Part shown: piece after piece, positions 17,480 through 25,301 of the stretch
Numbering within the stretch: position 1 is the first letter of the stretch
Layout of the letters: every line of letters starts with the position of its first letter
NCBI GenBank assembly: GCA_963813315.1
Contig: CAWEYO010000016.1
Coordinates: forward strand, 62,001 to 126,000
Direction: 5' to 3'
DNA from: CAWEYO01 sp963813315
GTDB lineage: Bacteria > Pseudomonadota > Alphaproteobacteria > Rhizobiales > Rhizobiaceae
Length of the DNA: 64,000 nucleotides
Position numbers and translations under genes: made by a program
The notes under the pieces: model-generated
Told to the model about the DNA's origin: nothing
Database searches by the model: none
The model's input: the letters and a program-made list of their open reading frames with translations, nothing else

Positions 17480-18669
17480 TACCCCGCTGACTTCAGCGCG
17501 CGGTCGATATCCTCGATCAGGTCCTCGACGTCCTCCAGTCCGATCGAAAGCCTCACCGTTCCGGGATCGATGCCGAGCTCGGCGCGCGCTTCCTCCGTGA
17601 GGTTTTTGTGCGTGGTCGTTGCCGGATGGGTAATCAGGCTCTTGGCGTCGCCGAGGTTGTTGGAAATCCTGACGATCTCCAGCGCATTCTCGAAGGCGAA
17701 CGCCGATTTCTTGCCGCCCTTGAGATCGAAACAGATCAGCGTCGAGCCGCCGGTCATCTGCCGCCTGACAACATCTGCCTGTGGATGATCTTCGCGGCCC
17801 GGATAGATGACGCGGCCGACCGAAGCGTGACCGGCGAGGAAATCGGCGATGCGGCCGGCACTTTCGGTCTGCTGACGTACGCGCAAGGGAAGCGTTTCGA
17901 GCCCCTTGAGCAGGGTCCAGGCGTTGAATGGTGAAAGGCTCGGACCTGTGTGCCGGAAATAGTCGTGCAGGTTCTCGTCGATCCACGCTTTGTCGGAGAG
18001 GATAACGCCGCCCAGACAGCGGCCCTGGCCGTCTATGTGCTTGGTCGCCGAATAGACGACGATGTGTGCGCCGAGTTCCAGCGGCTTCTGCTGAAGGGGA
18101 GTCGCAAAAACGTTATCGACAACGAGGCGCGCGCCGATCGAATTGGCGAGACTTGCGACGGCCGCGATGTCGATCACTTCCAGCGTCGGGTTGGTCGGGC
18201 TTTCGAGAAAGAACAGCCTGGTGTTCGGGCGGATTGCCTTTTCCCAGTTCTGGATGTTCGTGCCGTCGACAAGCGTCGCCTCGATGCCGTATTTCGGCAT
18301 CAGTGTCTCGATGACCCAGCGGCAGGAACCAAAGAGCGCGCGCGCTGCGACGATATGGTCGCCAGCCTTCGCGCTGCACAACAGGGCGGCCGTGACGGCG
18401 GCCATGCCGGACGCCGTCGCCCGTGCGTCCTCAGCACCCTCCAGTGCGCACATGCGCTTTTCGAACATGTCGACGGTGGGATTGGCGTAGCGCGAATAGA
18501 TGAAGCCGGGCTCCTCACCCTTGAATCGGGCTTCCGCGGCCTCGGCCGTGTCGTAGACATAGCCCTGGGTGAGGTAAATCGCTTCGCAAGTCTCCCCGAA
18601 GCCGGATCGCAAGACGCCGGCATGAACCAGGGCTGTTTGAGGTTTCCAGTTGCTCTTCTTCTCGCTCAT
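17479..18669 (-). CDS. metZ: O-succinylhomoserine sulfhydrylase
   Basis: PLP enzyme of the Cys/Met metabolism family that makes homocysteine from O-succinylhomoserine and sulfide. The frame has 396 codons from the ATG at 18669, including YSRYANPTVDMFEKRMCALEGAE, SGMAAV, VVDNVFATP (PLP aspartate) and VVYSATKHIDGQGR (PLP lysine). GGSTLICFDLKGG and TTTHKNLTEEARAELGIDPGTVRLSIGLED near the C-terminus fit this family. The start at 18669 (MSEKK) is preferred over the ATG at 18678 because a GGA lies about 10 bases ahead. A SAM-II riboswitch and a terminator precede it. Paralogous enzymes of this family are similar, so substrate identity rests on context. Confidence 0.92.
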   Translation of the reverse strand: MSEKKSNWKPQTALVHAGVLRSGFGETCEAIYLTQGYVYDTAEAAEARFKGEEPGFIYSRYANPTVDMFEKRMCALEGAEDARATASGMAAVTAALLCSAKAGDHIVAARALFGSCRWVIETLMPKYGIEATLVDGTNIQNWEKAIRPNTRLFFLESPTNPTLEVIDIAAVASLANSIGARLVVDNVFATPLQQKPLELGAHIVVYSATKHIDGQGRCLGGVILSDKAWIDENLHDYFRHTGPSLSPFNAWTLLKGLETLPLRVRQQTESAGRIADFLAGHASVGRVIYPGREDHPQADVVRRQMTGGSTLICFDLKGGKKSAFAFENALEIVRISNNLGDAKSLITHPATTTHKNLTEEARAELGIDPGTVRLSIGLEDVEDLIEDIDRALKSAG

Positions 18670-18686
18670 CGCCAACATCCAGACAC

Positions 18687-18719
18687 AAAAAAACCGGCCG
18701 CGAAAGTCGCAAACCGGTC
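18687..18719 (-). terminator. Intrinsic terminator between the SAM-II riboswitch and metZ
   Basis: On the minus strand ACCGG, an inner GCGA/TCGC helix and CCGGT form a stem followed by seven T. It lies 8 bases after the riboswitch and 18 bases before the metZ start. The position suggests that ligand binding could be coupled to transcription termination. Confidence 0.75.
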
Positions 18720-18726
18720 CATCAAC

Positions 18727-18785
18727 GGCCCTTTTAGCGACTTGTTTAACGTGGCTGCAAGCCGACCGGCCAAATCACCACGGGA
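18727..18785 (-). ncRNA. SAM-II riboswitch ahead of metZ
   Basis: Reading the minus strand, CGTGGTGATTTGGCCG is followed by CTTGCAGCCACGTTAAA and then CGCTAAAAGGG. P1 pairs CGTGG (18782-18778) with CCACG (18754-18750). The GATTT loop, the CTTGCA segment and the 3' GCTAAA pseudoknot strand match the known SAM-II (metA motif) consensus found in alphaproteobacteria upstream of metA, metX and metZ-type genes. It senses S-adenosylmethionine and should repress metZ. Confidence 0.92.
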
Positions 18786-18912
18786 TAACGATCCTTTAGA
18801 CCCTGGGTCGGCTTGCGTCAATCGGCAGCCTCACTAAACCTATGCGCCGGCATCGAGCTGGCGCCATTGCCCCTTGCTCTAACGGGGCGAGGGGTGTGTA
18901 ACGGAGTAAACT

Positions 18913-20004
18913 TTGCGCAAGACAGGCATTCTCCCGGACCATGAGATCGCGGCGCTTATCCGGTCTGGCGCGCTCTTGCTCGAGCGCCCGCTGGACGAGG
19001 ATCAGATCCAGCCGGCAAGCCTCGATTTGCGTCTGGGCCGCAAAGCCTGGCGCGTGCGTGCCAGTTTCCTGCCCGGCCCTGGCAACCTCGTCTCCGACAA
19101 GCTCGACCGCCTGAGGCTTCATGAGATCGACCTGGAAAACGGCGCGGTGCTGGAAACCGGCTGCGTCTACATCGTGCCTCTGCTTGAGGCGCTCGATCTG
19201 ACAGCGGAGCTCTCCGCGTCCGCCAATCCGAAGAGCTCCACGGGCCGGCTTGACATCTTCACCCGCGTAATGACCGATCGCGGGCAGGAATTCGACAAGA
19301 TCCCGGCCGGTTACTCTGGCCCCCTCTACCTGGAGGTCAGCCCGCGCACATTTCCCATCGTCGCGCGCACCGGCTCTCGCCTGTCGCAGATCCGTTTTCG
19401 CAAGGGCAATGCGCTTCTTGTCGAAAGCGAGTTACAGGAACTGCATCAAAGCCAGGTGCTGGTGGCATCCGAGACGCCTAACATCTCGGGGGGCGGCATC
19501 GCACTTTCGATCGATCTCACCGGGGACAAGGACGGTCTGGTGGGCTATCGCGGCAAGCACCACACCGGGCTGATCGAAGTGGACAGGCGCGCTGCCTACG
19601 ACCTGCACGACTTCTGGGAGCCTCTCTACAATCGCGGGGCTGGCGAGCTGGTTCTCGACCCGGATGAGTTCTATATCCTGGTATCGCGGGAAGCTGTCCA
19701 TGTGCCGCCGCTGCATGCGGCCGAGATGACGCCCTTCGACCCGCTCGTCGGCGAATTCCGTGTCCACTATGCCGGCTTCTTCGATCCCGGCTTCGGCCAT
19801 TCCGCCGCCGGCGGCACCGGCAGCCGAGCGGTGCTGGAGGTGCGAAGCCATGAAGTTCCGTTTATCCTGGAGCACGGCCAGATCGTCGGCCGCCTGGTTT
19901 ACGAGCACATGCTTGCGCGGCCAAAGGCACTATACGGCGTGGAGCTCAAATCGAACTACCAGGCACAGGGCCTGAAACTGTCCAAGCATTTCCGGTCGGT
20001 GTAA
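18913..20004 (+). CDS. dcd: 2'-deoxycytidine 5'-triphosphate deaminase (long, two-domain form)
   Basis: Produces dUTP from dCTP for thymidylate synthesis in the cytoplasm. At 363 aa it is about twice the size of the E. coli enzyme, with two dUTPase-like barrels: the first has LDEDQIQPASLDLRLG and SASANPKSSTGRLDIF (the catalytic SSxGR motif), the second FDPLVGEFRVHYAGFFDPGFGH and VPFILEHGQIVGRLVYE. The double-domain form is usual in Rhizobiales. It starts at a TTG (18913) with a clear GGAG site 7 bases upstream. Its stop codon overlaps the left 31-bp repeat of the cyclase islet. It is divergent from metZ. Confidence 0.93.
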   Translation: MRKTGILPDHEIAALIRSGALLLERPLDEDQIQPASLDLRLGRKAWRVRASFLPGPGNLVSDKLDRLRLHEIDLENGAVLETGCVYIVPLLEALDLTAELSASANPKSSTGRLDIFTRVMTDRGQEFDKIPAGYSGPLYLEVSPRTFPIVARTGSRLSQIRFRKGNALLVESELQELHQSQVLVASETPNISGGGIALSIDLTGDKDGLVGYRGKHHTGLIEVDRRAAYDLHDFWEPLYNRGAGELVLDPDEFYILVSREAVHVPPLHAAEMTPFDPLVGEFRVHYAGFFDPGFGHSAAGGTGSRAVLEVRSHEVPFILEHGQIVGRLVYEHMLARPKALYGVELKSNYQAQGLKLSKHFRSV

Positions 20005-20031
20005 GCCATCGAAAAGATTGGAGCGGGTAGC
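20001..20031. repeat. Left direct repeat (att-like) of the tRNA-Gly islet
   Basis: Thirty-one bases identical at 29 positions to 22307-22337. The right copy contains the last bases of the tRNA-Gly gene; this left copy is only the 3' fragment (GATTGGAGCGGGTAGC) with no tRNA body. It overlaps the last bases of dcd. This is the geometry left by site-specific integration at a tRNA 3' end. Confidence 0.75.
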
Positions 20032-20288
20032 AGTCCCTGAAACGTCGCTCGCGAAGGGGCTCGCCCACCGAATAATACCGGTTTTTACCCTTCTGAGTGT
20101 CACGGCGGCGCTTGCTCCCGGAGCCTTCGCACATACGCTCATCGAGAAATCGTTTGCTCCCGAGCTCGATCGGCGCATAAGCCTGATTGGCTCAGTGGCG
20201 AACGTAGCAATCGCACGGGCAGTGGCTGCAGGGGTTCCGCTCACCTCTTTCGCCGTGTCTGCTATCGTGAAGACGAGGAGATGGCCCT

Positions 20289-22061
20289 ATGACCGGGAAC
20301 CGGAAGCTGGCCGCTATCCTGGCAGCCGACGTGGTCGGGTACAGCCGGCTCGCCAGCGCGGACGAAGATCGTACCTTGGCGAGGTTGCGGGCACTGCGCA
20401 GCGACCTGATTGATCCAACCATCGCCGTGCACAATGGGCGCGTGATCAAGCGCACAGGGGATGGCGCGTTGGTCGAGTTCCGCAGTGTGGTGGACGCCGT
20501 GCGCTGCGCCATCGAGGTGCAGAACGGCATGATTGAGCGCAATGCCGGCGTGCCGCAGGACCGGCGCATCGAGTTCCGGATCGGCATTCATCTGGGCGAT
20601 GTAGTCGAGGAAAGCGACGGCGACCTGATGGGCGATGGCGTCAACATCGCCTCGCGTCTCGAGGGCGTCGCGGCGCCGGGCGCCATCTGCCTGTCCGAGG
20701 ATGCCTATCGCCAGGTCAAGGCGAGGCTCGACCTTTCGGTCAGCGATCTCGGCAACACTCAGCTCAAGAACATCGCCGAGCCGATACGGGTCTATTCGCT
20801 CCAAGTCGGCAGGGTCGCCCAGGCCAAGGCAATCACGACCCCCGAAACTCCGGCCGCTCTGCCTACGACGACGCCGCAGCCGAAGCTGTCGATCGCCGTC
20901 CTGCCTTTCTCCAACATGAGCGGCGATGCCGAGCAGGAGTATTTCGCCGACGGGATCTCCGAGGACACCATCACGGCTCTGTCGAAGCTGTCGCAGCTGT
21001 TCGTGATCGCTCGCAATTCGTCCTTCACATTCAAGGGCAGGAACGTCAACGTTCAGGAGGTGGGCCGGAGTCTCGGCGTGCGCTACGTGCTGGAGGGCAG
21101 CGTCCGCAAGTCCGGCAACAGGGTAAGGATCACTGCGCAGCTGATCGACGCGACCACGGGCGGACATCTGTGGGCCGAGCGTTTCGATCGCGACCTGACC
21201 GACATCTTTGCCGTGCAGGACGACGTGACACAGCGCATTGTCGGCGCGCTCGCGCTCAACCTGAGAGAGGGCGAGCAGCAGCGGATCGCGACCGAGCACA
21301 CTGATAACCTGGAAGCGTATGACTGCCTTCTGCGTGGCCGAGAGCTGCTGTGGCGGTTCATGAGAGAACAAAACTACCAGGCTCGGGAACTGTTGCAACG
21401 GGCCATCGAACTGGACCCGAAATTCGCGCCCGCCTACGCTTTCCTGGCTATCTCAAATCTGCTGGACTACGCAAACCAATGGAGCCCGTCGCCGTCGACA
21501 TCAATCGAGCAAGCGGAGGTGTTTGCGACACGTGCAGTGGCGCTCGATGATCTATATCCTTACGCGCATTGCGCGCTGGGCATCATCAGTCTGCATTTGC
21601 GACGGCACGACATTGCCATCCGCGAGGACGAGCGCACGATCTCGCTTGCCCCAAATCTTGCGGACGGGCACGAAGCCCTCGGCAATGCACTGCACTATTC
21701 GGGCAGGTCCGAAGAGGCGCTTGCCTGTTTCGATCGGGCAATGGCCCTGAACCCCTACTATCCGGACCTGTGGCTGCACTTCCAGGCCCAAGCGATGTTC
21801 CAGTTGGGGCGGTACGAGGATGCCGTCGCTTCTCTCAAGCGGCGACTGGTTCGTAACCCTGACACTGACGTCTCACGCGTGCTTCTGGCTGCGAGCTACG
21901 GCCACTTGAGCCGCTTCGACGAGGCACGGGTGGAGTGGCAGGAAGTGTTTCGTATCAATCCTAACTATTCTCTGGAATACCGCCGCAAAGTGCTGCCTTA
22001 CAAGAATCCAGACGACTTCGAGCGTGTGGTGGACGGGCTCCGCAGGGCGGGCCTTGGGTAA
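20289..22061 (+). CDS. Class III adenylate/guanylate cyclase with TolB-like and TPR domains
   Basis: A 590-aa soluble cyclase of a type that is highly expanded in rhizobia. Residues about 5-175 form the class III catalytic domain: AAILAADVVGYSRL supplies the first metal Asp, KRTGDGALVEF the substrate Lys and second metal Asp, and MGDGVNIASRLEG the transition-state Asn/Arg pair, so it looks catalytically complete. The middle region (LSIAVLPFSNMSGDAEQEYFADGISEDTITALSKL) is the TolB-like nucleotide-independent segment common to these proteins. The C-terminal third consists of TPR repeats (YAHCALGIISL, ADGHEALGNALHYSGRSEEALACFDRAMALNP). The input signal is unknown. It sits alone in the repeat-flanked islet. 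Confidence 0.9.
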   Translation: MTGNRKLAAILAADVVGYSRLASADEDRTLARLRALRSDLIDPTIAVHNGRVIKRTGDGALVEFRSVVDAVRCAIEVQNGMIERNAGVPQDRRIEFRIGIHLGDVVEESDGDLMGDGVNIASRLEGVAAPGAICLSEDAYRQVKARLDLSVSDLGNTQLKNIAEPIRVYSLQVGRVAQAKAITTPETPAALPTTTPQPKLSIAVLPFSNMSGDAEQEYFADGISEDTITALSKLSQLFVIARNSSFTFKGRNVNVQEVGRSLGVRYVLEGSVRKSGNRVRITAQLIDATTGGHLWAERFDRDLTDIFAVQDDVTQRIVGALALNLREGEQQRIATEHTDNLEAYDCLLRGRELLWRFMREQNYQARELLQRAIELDPKFAPAYAFLAISNLLDYANQWSPSPSTSIEQAEVFATRAVALDDLYPYAHCALGIISLHLRRHDIAIREDERTISLAPNLADGHEALGNALHYSGRSEEALACFDRAMALNPYYPDLWLHFQAQAMFQLGRYEDAVASLKRRLVRNPDTDVSRVLLAASYGHLSRFDEARVEWQEVFRINPNYSLEYRRKVLPYKNPDDFERVVDGLRRAGLG

Positions 22062-22205
22062 TTGTTGTTTGGTCTACTGTACCAGGGCGTGTTGGCAGCG
22101 CTGGCCGAAGGAGGTCTCGGTTCCGTTGATCGACAACGACGCCGCGGTAGTGCGCGCCAATTCACCTTCGAGCGCGGCCTTCTGCAGGCGATCGACCAGA
22201 CGGCC

Positions 22206-22233
22206 AAGGCGGCCTCACGCGGGCCGCCTTTCT
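22206..22233 (+). terminator. Hairpin downstream of the cyclase gene
   Basis: AAGGCGGCC, 7-base loop, GGCCGCCTT followed by TCT: a perfect 9-bp GC-rich stem 144 bp after the cyclase stop. The T-run is short, so termination is likely but not certain. Confidence 0.5.
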
Positions 22234-22306
22234 GGCCAGCGCTACACGGCACGAGATCGAAGCGTGACAGCATGTCCGGGCTGCCGTATACAAATGACTT
22301 TGTTCT

Positions 22307-22337
22307 GTAAGTCATTGAAAAGATTGGAGCGGGTAGC
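22307..22337. repeat. Right direct repeat (att-like) at the tRNA-Gly 3' end
   Basis: Partner of 20001-20031 (29 of 31 identical). It spans the last 10 bases of tRNA-Gly, its encoded CCA and about 18 bases beyond, and joins the intact tRNA gene on the right. Confidence 0.75.
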
Positions 22338-22398
22338 GGGAATCGAACCCGCGCGATCAGCTTGGGAAGCTGACAAGCTACCATTACATCATACCCGC
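22325..22398 (-). tRNA. tRNA-Gly (anticodon UCC)
   Basis: The minus strand folds as a cloverleaf. The acceptor stem is GCGGGTA/TACCCGC; the anticodon arm is TCAGC-TTCCCAA-GCTGA with anticodon TCC; the T arm has the standard GGTTCGATTCC loop; and the CCA end is encoded (22325-22327). The gene is intact, and its 3' end is duplicated at 20001-20031. Confidence 0.95.
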
Positions 22399-22590
22399 GC
22401 GCCGCATTGATTATCAGTCCTCGCATCGCTCCGCAATCGCAAACCGGCGAGCAGAGTGCGCCCGAGCGGCTTGAAGATAAAGCGCCAATTGCGTATCTGG
22501 GTTCGCTACGATGCAGCGAATAAAAGTGCTGCAGCGTCCTTTGCGCGCCCGAAAGCCGCGCGGCGCTGTAGTGAAAGGAAGGATTTGCCA

Positions 22591-22854
22591 ATGTCAGGAT
22601 TGATGCGCTTTCTGGGGGACAGCCCGGTCCGGGTCCTGTTGAAGCTCATTGTGGTATCGTTTCTGGTCGGCATCGTCATGAGCGCCTTCGGTCTGTCGCC
22701 CTATGATGTCCTCTATGGTATCCGCGACTTCTTCGTGGAAATCTGGCGCTCGGGATTCCGTGCAATCGAACGTTTTATCGGCTATTTCCTCCTGGGTGCC
22801 GCGATCGTTGTCCCGGCCTTCCTCGTCCTGAGAGTGCTGAGCTACCGCCGATAG
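22591..22854 (+). CDS. Small two-span membrane protein, DUF6460-like
   Basis: An 87-aa protein with two hydrophobic helices (VLLKLIVVSFLVGIVMSAF at about 15-33 and FIGYFLLGAAIVVPAFLVLRVL at about 62-83) separated by an amphipathic segment, GLSPYDVLYGIRDFFVEIWRSG. This pattern matches a small alphaproteobacterial family of unknown function. The ATG at 22591 has the strong ribosome-binding site AAGGAAGG. It stands alone; a partial dispersed repeat (GGGGCTCAAGCCCGAGGATC) follows the stop. Confidence 0.8.
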   Translation: MSGLMRFLGDSPVRVLLKLIVVSFLVGIVMSAFGLSPYDVLYGIRDFFVEIWRSGFRAIERFIGYFLLGAAIVVPAFLVLRVLSYRR

Positions 22855-23026
22855 GGCGCGTCCTTGGGGCTCAAGCCCGAGGATCCATTCAGTAACCTCG
22901 CGGCACGCCCTACCGCTCTCATCACAGCTCTTTGTAGCGCGGATCGTGCTTCTGAAAAGCAACTCTGCATGCCCCGGCGCAAACGTAGGCTAACAGGTGT
23001 ATCGAGGGGGTCGAAGGTTGACGTGA

Positions 23027-24118
23027 TCAGCCGATCGGCCGGCTGGTCCAGAATGCAAGCTTGGTGTCGCGAATGTCGCGAATGCTCGAAATGTTTTCCG
23101 TCCGGGCAATGCGGGCCATGCCGTTGACCACGCGCTGAGGCAGCGCCGGTCCGCCATAGATCAAGCCGGTGTAGAGTTGGACGAGATCGGCGCCGGCGCG
23201 GATTTTCTCCAGCGCCGTCTCGGTTGAATTGACGCCGCCAACGCCGATGATCGCTTTGTGCGGCCCGAGCAGGTTCCGCATCCTGGCTAGCACGGCCGTC
23301 GATCGCTGGAAAAGGGGCTTTCCTGACAGGCCGCCCGATTCGCCGGAATGCGCCGAGTTGCGGAGCCCCTCTCGCGACAGCGTCGTATTGGAAACGATGA
23401 CGCCGTCGAAGTCCTTGTCCATAATCTCGGCCGCGATATCGGAAAGTTCGGCCTCGCCGAGGTCGGGCGCGATCTTGAGAAACAGCGGCACGGCTCGGCC
23501 GCAATCCTTCGCCGCGTCGGCGCGCGCCCGCTTCACCTTGATGAGAAGCTCTGCGAGGTTTTCGCGCGCCTGCATGGTTCTCAATCCCGGTGTGTTGGGC
23601 GAGGAGATGTTGACAGTCAGGTAGCTGGCGGCAGACGCAAACCGCCGGACTCCCAGTTCGTAGTCAGCCATGCGGTCGGCGCTGTCCTTGTTTGCGCCGA
23701 TGTTCACGCCGATGATGCCTTGCTTGCCGCTGCGAGCCCGCAGGCGCTCGAGGCAGCGTTCGTGGCCTTCGTTGTTGAAGCCCAGCCGGTTAATCACGGC
23801 CTCGTCGCGGGTCAGTCGAAAGACGCGGGGGCGTGGATTGCCGGACTGAGGCAATGGCGTGATGGTTCCGACTTCCGCGAAGCCGAAGCCGAGATCGAGC
23901 AGGGCATCGGGCACCTCGGCATTCTTGTCATAGCCTGCGGCCATGCCGAGCGGATTGGGGAAGGCGAGACCGCACACCCGCACCCTCAGCCTGTCATCCG
24001 GGACCGCGCGGCGGCACAGCGGCAGGCCCGACTTCAGTGCCGCGATCGAAAGGCCGTGCGCGGTTTCCGGGTCGAACGCGAAGAGCGCTTGCCTGCCCAA
24101 CCTAGCGAGCGCGCCCAT
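23027..24118 (-). CDS. pyrD: Dihydroorotate dehydrogenase (quinone), class 2
   Basis: Membrane-associated flavoenzyme that oxidises dihydroorotate to orotate with quinone in pyrimidine synthesis. The 363-aa protein has the class 2 N-terminal helix region (GRQALFAFDPETAHGLSIAALKSG), NPLGMAAGYDKNAEVPD, the substrate loop NRLGFNNEG, and TVNISSPNTPGLR, which carries the class 2 catalytic Ser instead of Cys. FMN-binding VGGVNSTETALEKIRAGADLVQLYTG lies near the C-terminus. The ATG at 24118 overlaps the TAA of the upstream DUF952 gene (TAATG), so the two are translationally coupled. Confidence 0.95.
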   Translation of the reverse strand: MGALARLGRQALFAFDPETAHGLSIAALKSGLPLCRRAVPDDRLRVRVCGLAFPNPLGMAAGYDKNAEVPDALLDLGFGFAEVGTITPLPQSGNPRPRVFRLTRDEAVINRLGFNNEGHERCLERLRARSGKQGIIGVNIGANKDSADRMADYELGVRRFASAASYLTVNISSPNTPGLRTMQARENLAELLIKVKRARADAAKDCGRAVPLFLKIAPDLGEAELSDIAAEIMDKDFDGVIVSNTTLSREGLRNSAHSGESGGLSGKPLFQRSTAVLARMRNLLGPHKAIIGVGGVNSTETALEKIRAGADLVQLYTGLIYGGPALPQRVVNGMARIARTENISSIRDIRDTKLAFWTSRPIG

Positions 24119-24465
24119 TATTGCTCCAGAGCGGGAAACAGATGCCGGCCCGAAGGACCGGGCGGCAAGGGCTTCACCCAACGCACAGCAGCGAAATCGA
24201 GCGGCGCATAGAGGTGCGGGAAGAGCGCACCTCCACGGGAGGGCTCATACTTCAACGCGTCCCCGAGCTTTCCCGTATCCACTGCGACAAGAACAAGATC
24301 GGCCTGACCGGCAAAGTGGCGCGCCGCTGTGTCTTCAACCTGTTTTGCGGTCGAGAAATGGATGTAGCCGTCGCTGAGATCGATCGCAGCGCCCTTGAAA
24401 ACGCCGGCTTGCGCGGCTTCGCGCCAGGCCACTTCCGTCACGATCTTGTAAATGATGGCATCCAT
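24118..24465 (-). CDS. DUF952 family protein
   Basis: A 115-aa cytoplasmic protein: IYKIVTEVAWREAAQAGVFKGAAIDLSDGYIHFSTAKQVEDTAARHFAGQADLVLVAVD, with GALFPHLYAPL later, which are the recognised DUF952 blocks (a fold related to glutathione S-transferase-like or ART-like small domains; function not established). The start at 24465 is chosen over 24480 or 24531 because the upstream extension is built from a dispersed palindromic repeat. Overlapping pyrD is a common rhizobial arrangement. Confidence 0.88.
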   Translation of the reverse strand: MDAIIYKIVTEVAWREAAQAGVFKGAAIDLSDGYIHFSTAKQVEDTAARHFAGQADLVLVAVDTGKLGDALKYEPSRGGALFPHLYAPLDFAAVRWVKPLPPGPSGRHLFPALEQ

Positions 24466-24476
24466 GGCCGCCCACT

Positions 24477-24521
24477 GCATGTCGCCCAAAAGTGTGCAGC
24501 GGTTTTGGGAAAACGACATGC
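24477..24521. repeat. Dispersed palindromic repeat, CATGTCG type
   Basis: GCATGTCG and CGACATGC form the outer arms and CCCAAAA and TTTTGGG the inner arms of a 45-bp imperfect palindrome immediately upstream of the DUF952 start. It is a form I recognise as widespread between genes in rhizobia. Confidence 0.6.
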
Positions 24522-24536
24522 ACAAAAACAATAGCT

Positions 24537-24578
24537 TAAAGCGCGTCGAATGAATCCGTTTCGAAGCGATGCGCTTTA
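24537..24578. repeat. Dispersed palindromic repeat, TAAAGCGC type
   Basis: TAAAGCGC and GCGCTTTA are the ends of a 42-bp imperfect palindrome with internal TCGAATGAATCCGTTTCGA. It is another common rhizobial intergenic element, lying 15 bp from the previous one. Confidence 0.6.
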
Positions 24579-24701
24579 TAGTCGGAAAGCTGAAGACGCG
24601 AAAGGGGCGGCCGCCATGGCAACGTCCCTAATTCTGGCGCAAACCTGTGGCACTGAATTGCCGACGCGTGGACAAAAATCTCCGGACAGACGGAGGAAAT
24701 C

Positions 24702-25139
24702 ATGCAGCTCAAGGCCATCGTTGTTTCAGCGCTCCTGGTTGCCGCATTCCCTCTCACGGGAGGCGCTCAGGACACCGACCGCTATACGCTTGAAAAATCG
24801 GCCGACGGCTATGTCCGCATGGATCGCAAGACCGGCGAAATGTCGATCTGCGGGGAGCGCTCCGGACAACTGGTTTGCAGACTTGCGGCAGACGAACGCT
24901 CAGCCTTTCAGGATCAGGTCGATCAGCTGCAGGAGCGTCTCTCAGGTCTGGAGAAGCGTGTCACCGAAATGGAAACCGCGTCACGCCTCAAGCTTGATGA
25001 TGCGCTTCCCTCGGAGGAGGATTTCGAGAAGTCGCTTGGCTATATGGAGCGGTTCTTCCGGCGCTTCATGGACATCGTGAAAGACCTCGACAAGGATTGG
25101 CTCCAAGGCGAACCGGACAGCCAACCGCAGAAGACGTAG
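24702..25139 (+). CDS. Secreted protein with a short coiled coil, unknown function
   Basis: A 145-aa protein with a signal peptide (MQLKAIVVSALLVAAFPLTGGAQ, cleavage likely after GGA). Then comes a compact domain, YTLEKSADGYVRMDRKTGEMSICGERSGQLVCRLAADE, with two cysteines, and a heptad-like helix, FQDQVDQLQERLSGLEKRVTEME, at about 68-90. The C-terminal part is acidic (KDLDKDWLQGEP). I recognise no named family with confidence. A ribosome-binding site (GGAGG) lies 8 bases upstream of the ATG. The next gene is 160 bp away. Confidence 0.75.
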   Translation: MQLKAIVVSALLVAAFPLTGGAQDTDRYTLEKSADGYVRMDRKTGEMSICGERSGQLVCRLAADERSAFQDQVDQLQERLSGLEKRVTEMETASRLKLDDALPSEEDFEKSLGYMERFFRRFMDIVKDLDKDWLQGEPDSQPQKT

Positions 25140-25301
25140 CTCTCGCCGCCATTACCCTCTGGCAGGCCGCTGGCCTGTTTCTCTCTTGGGTTGTCCCTCG
25201 TCGCGTTGCTCTTGAAAAATTTAAGACTTCAACGTTTAACTGGCCCCGGTATTCCCTCAGGACAAAATCAGAAGTCCGCCAGGGAGAAAAGGGAGGGACA
25301 G

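Larger units (their letters stand above)
20032..22306. mobile_element. Candidate 2.3-kb islet inserted at tRNA-Gly
   Basis: The DNA between the two 31-bp direct repeats holds one intact gene (the cyclase-TPR protein) with about 250 non-coding bases on each side. No integrase or transposase is visible, so the element would be non-autonomous or a remnant. Deleting one repeat plus this interval would put tRNA-Gly directly next to the end of dcd, the presumed ancestral arrangement (inference). Confidence 0.55.

Noticed and set aside
20035..20288. Possible small gene between the left repeat and the cyclase
   Set aside because: Open frames exist but lack a ribosome-binding site, a convincing codon pattern and a recognisable product.
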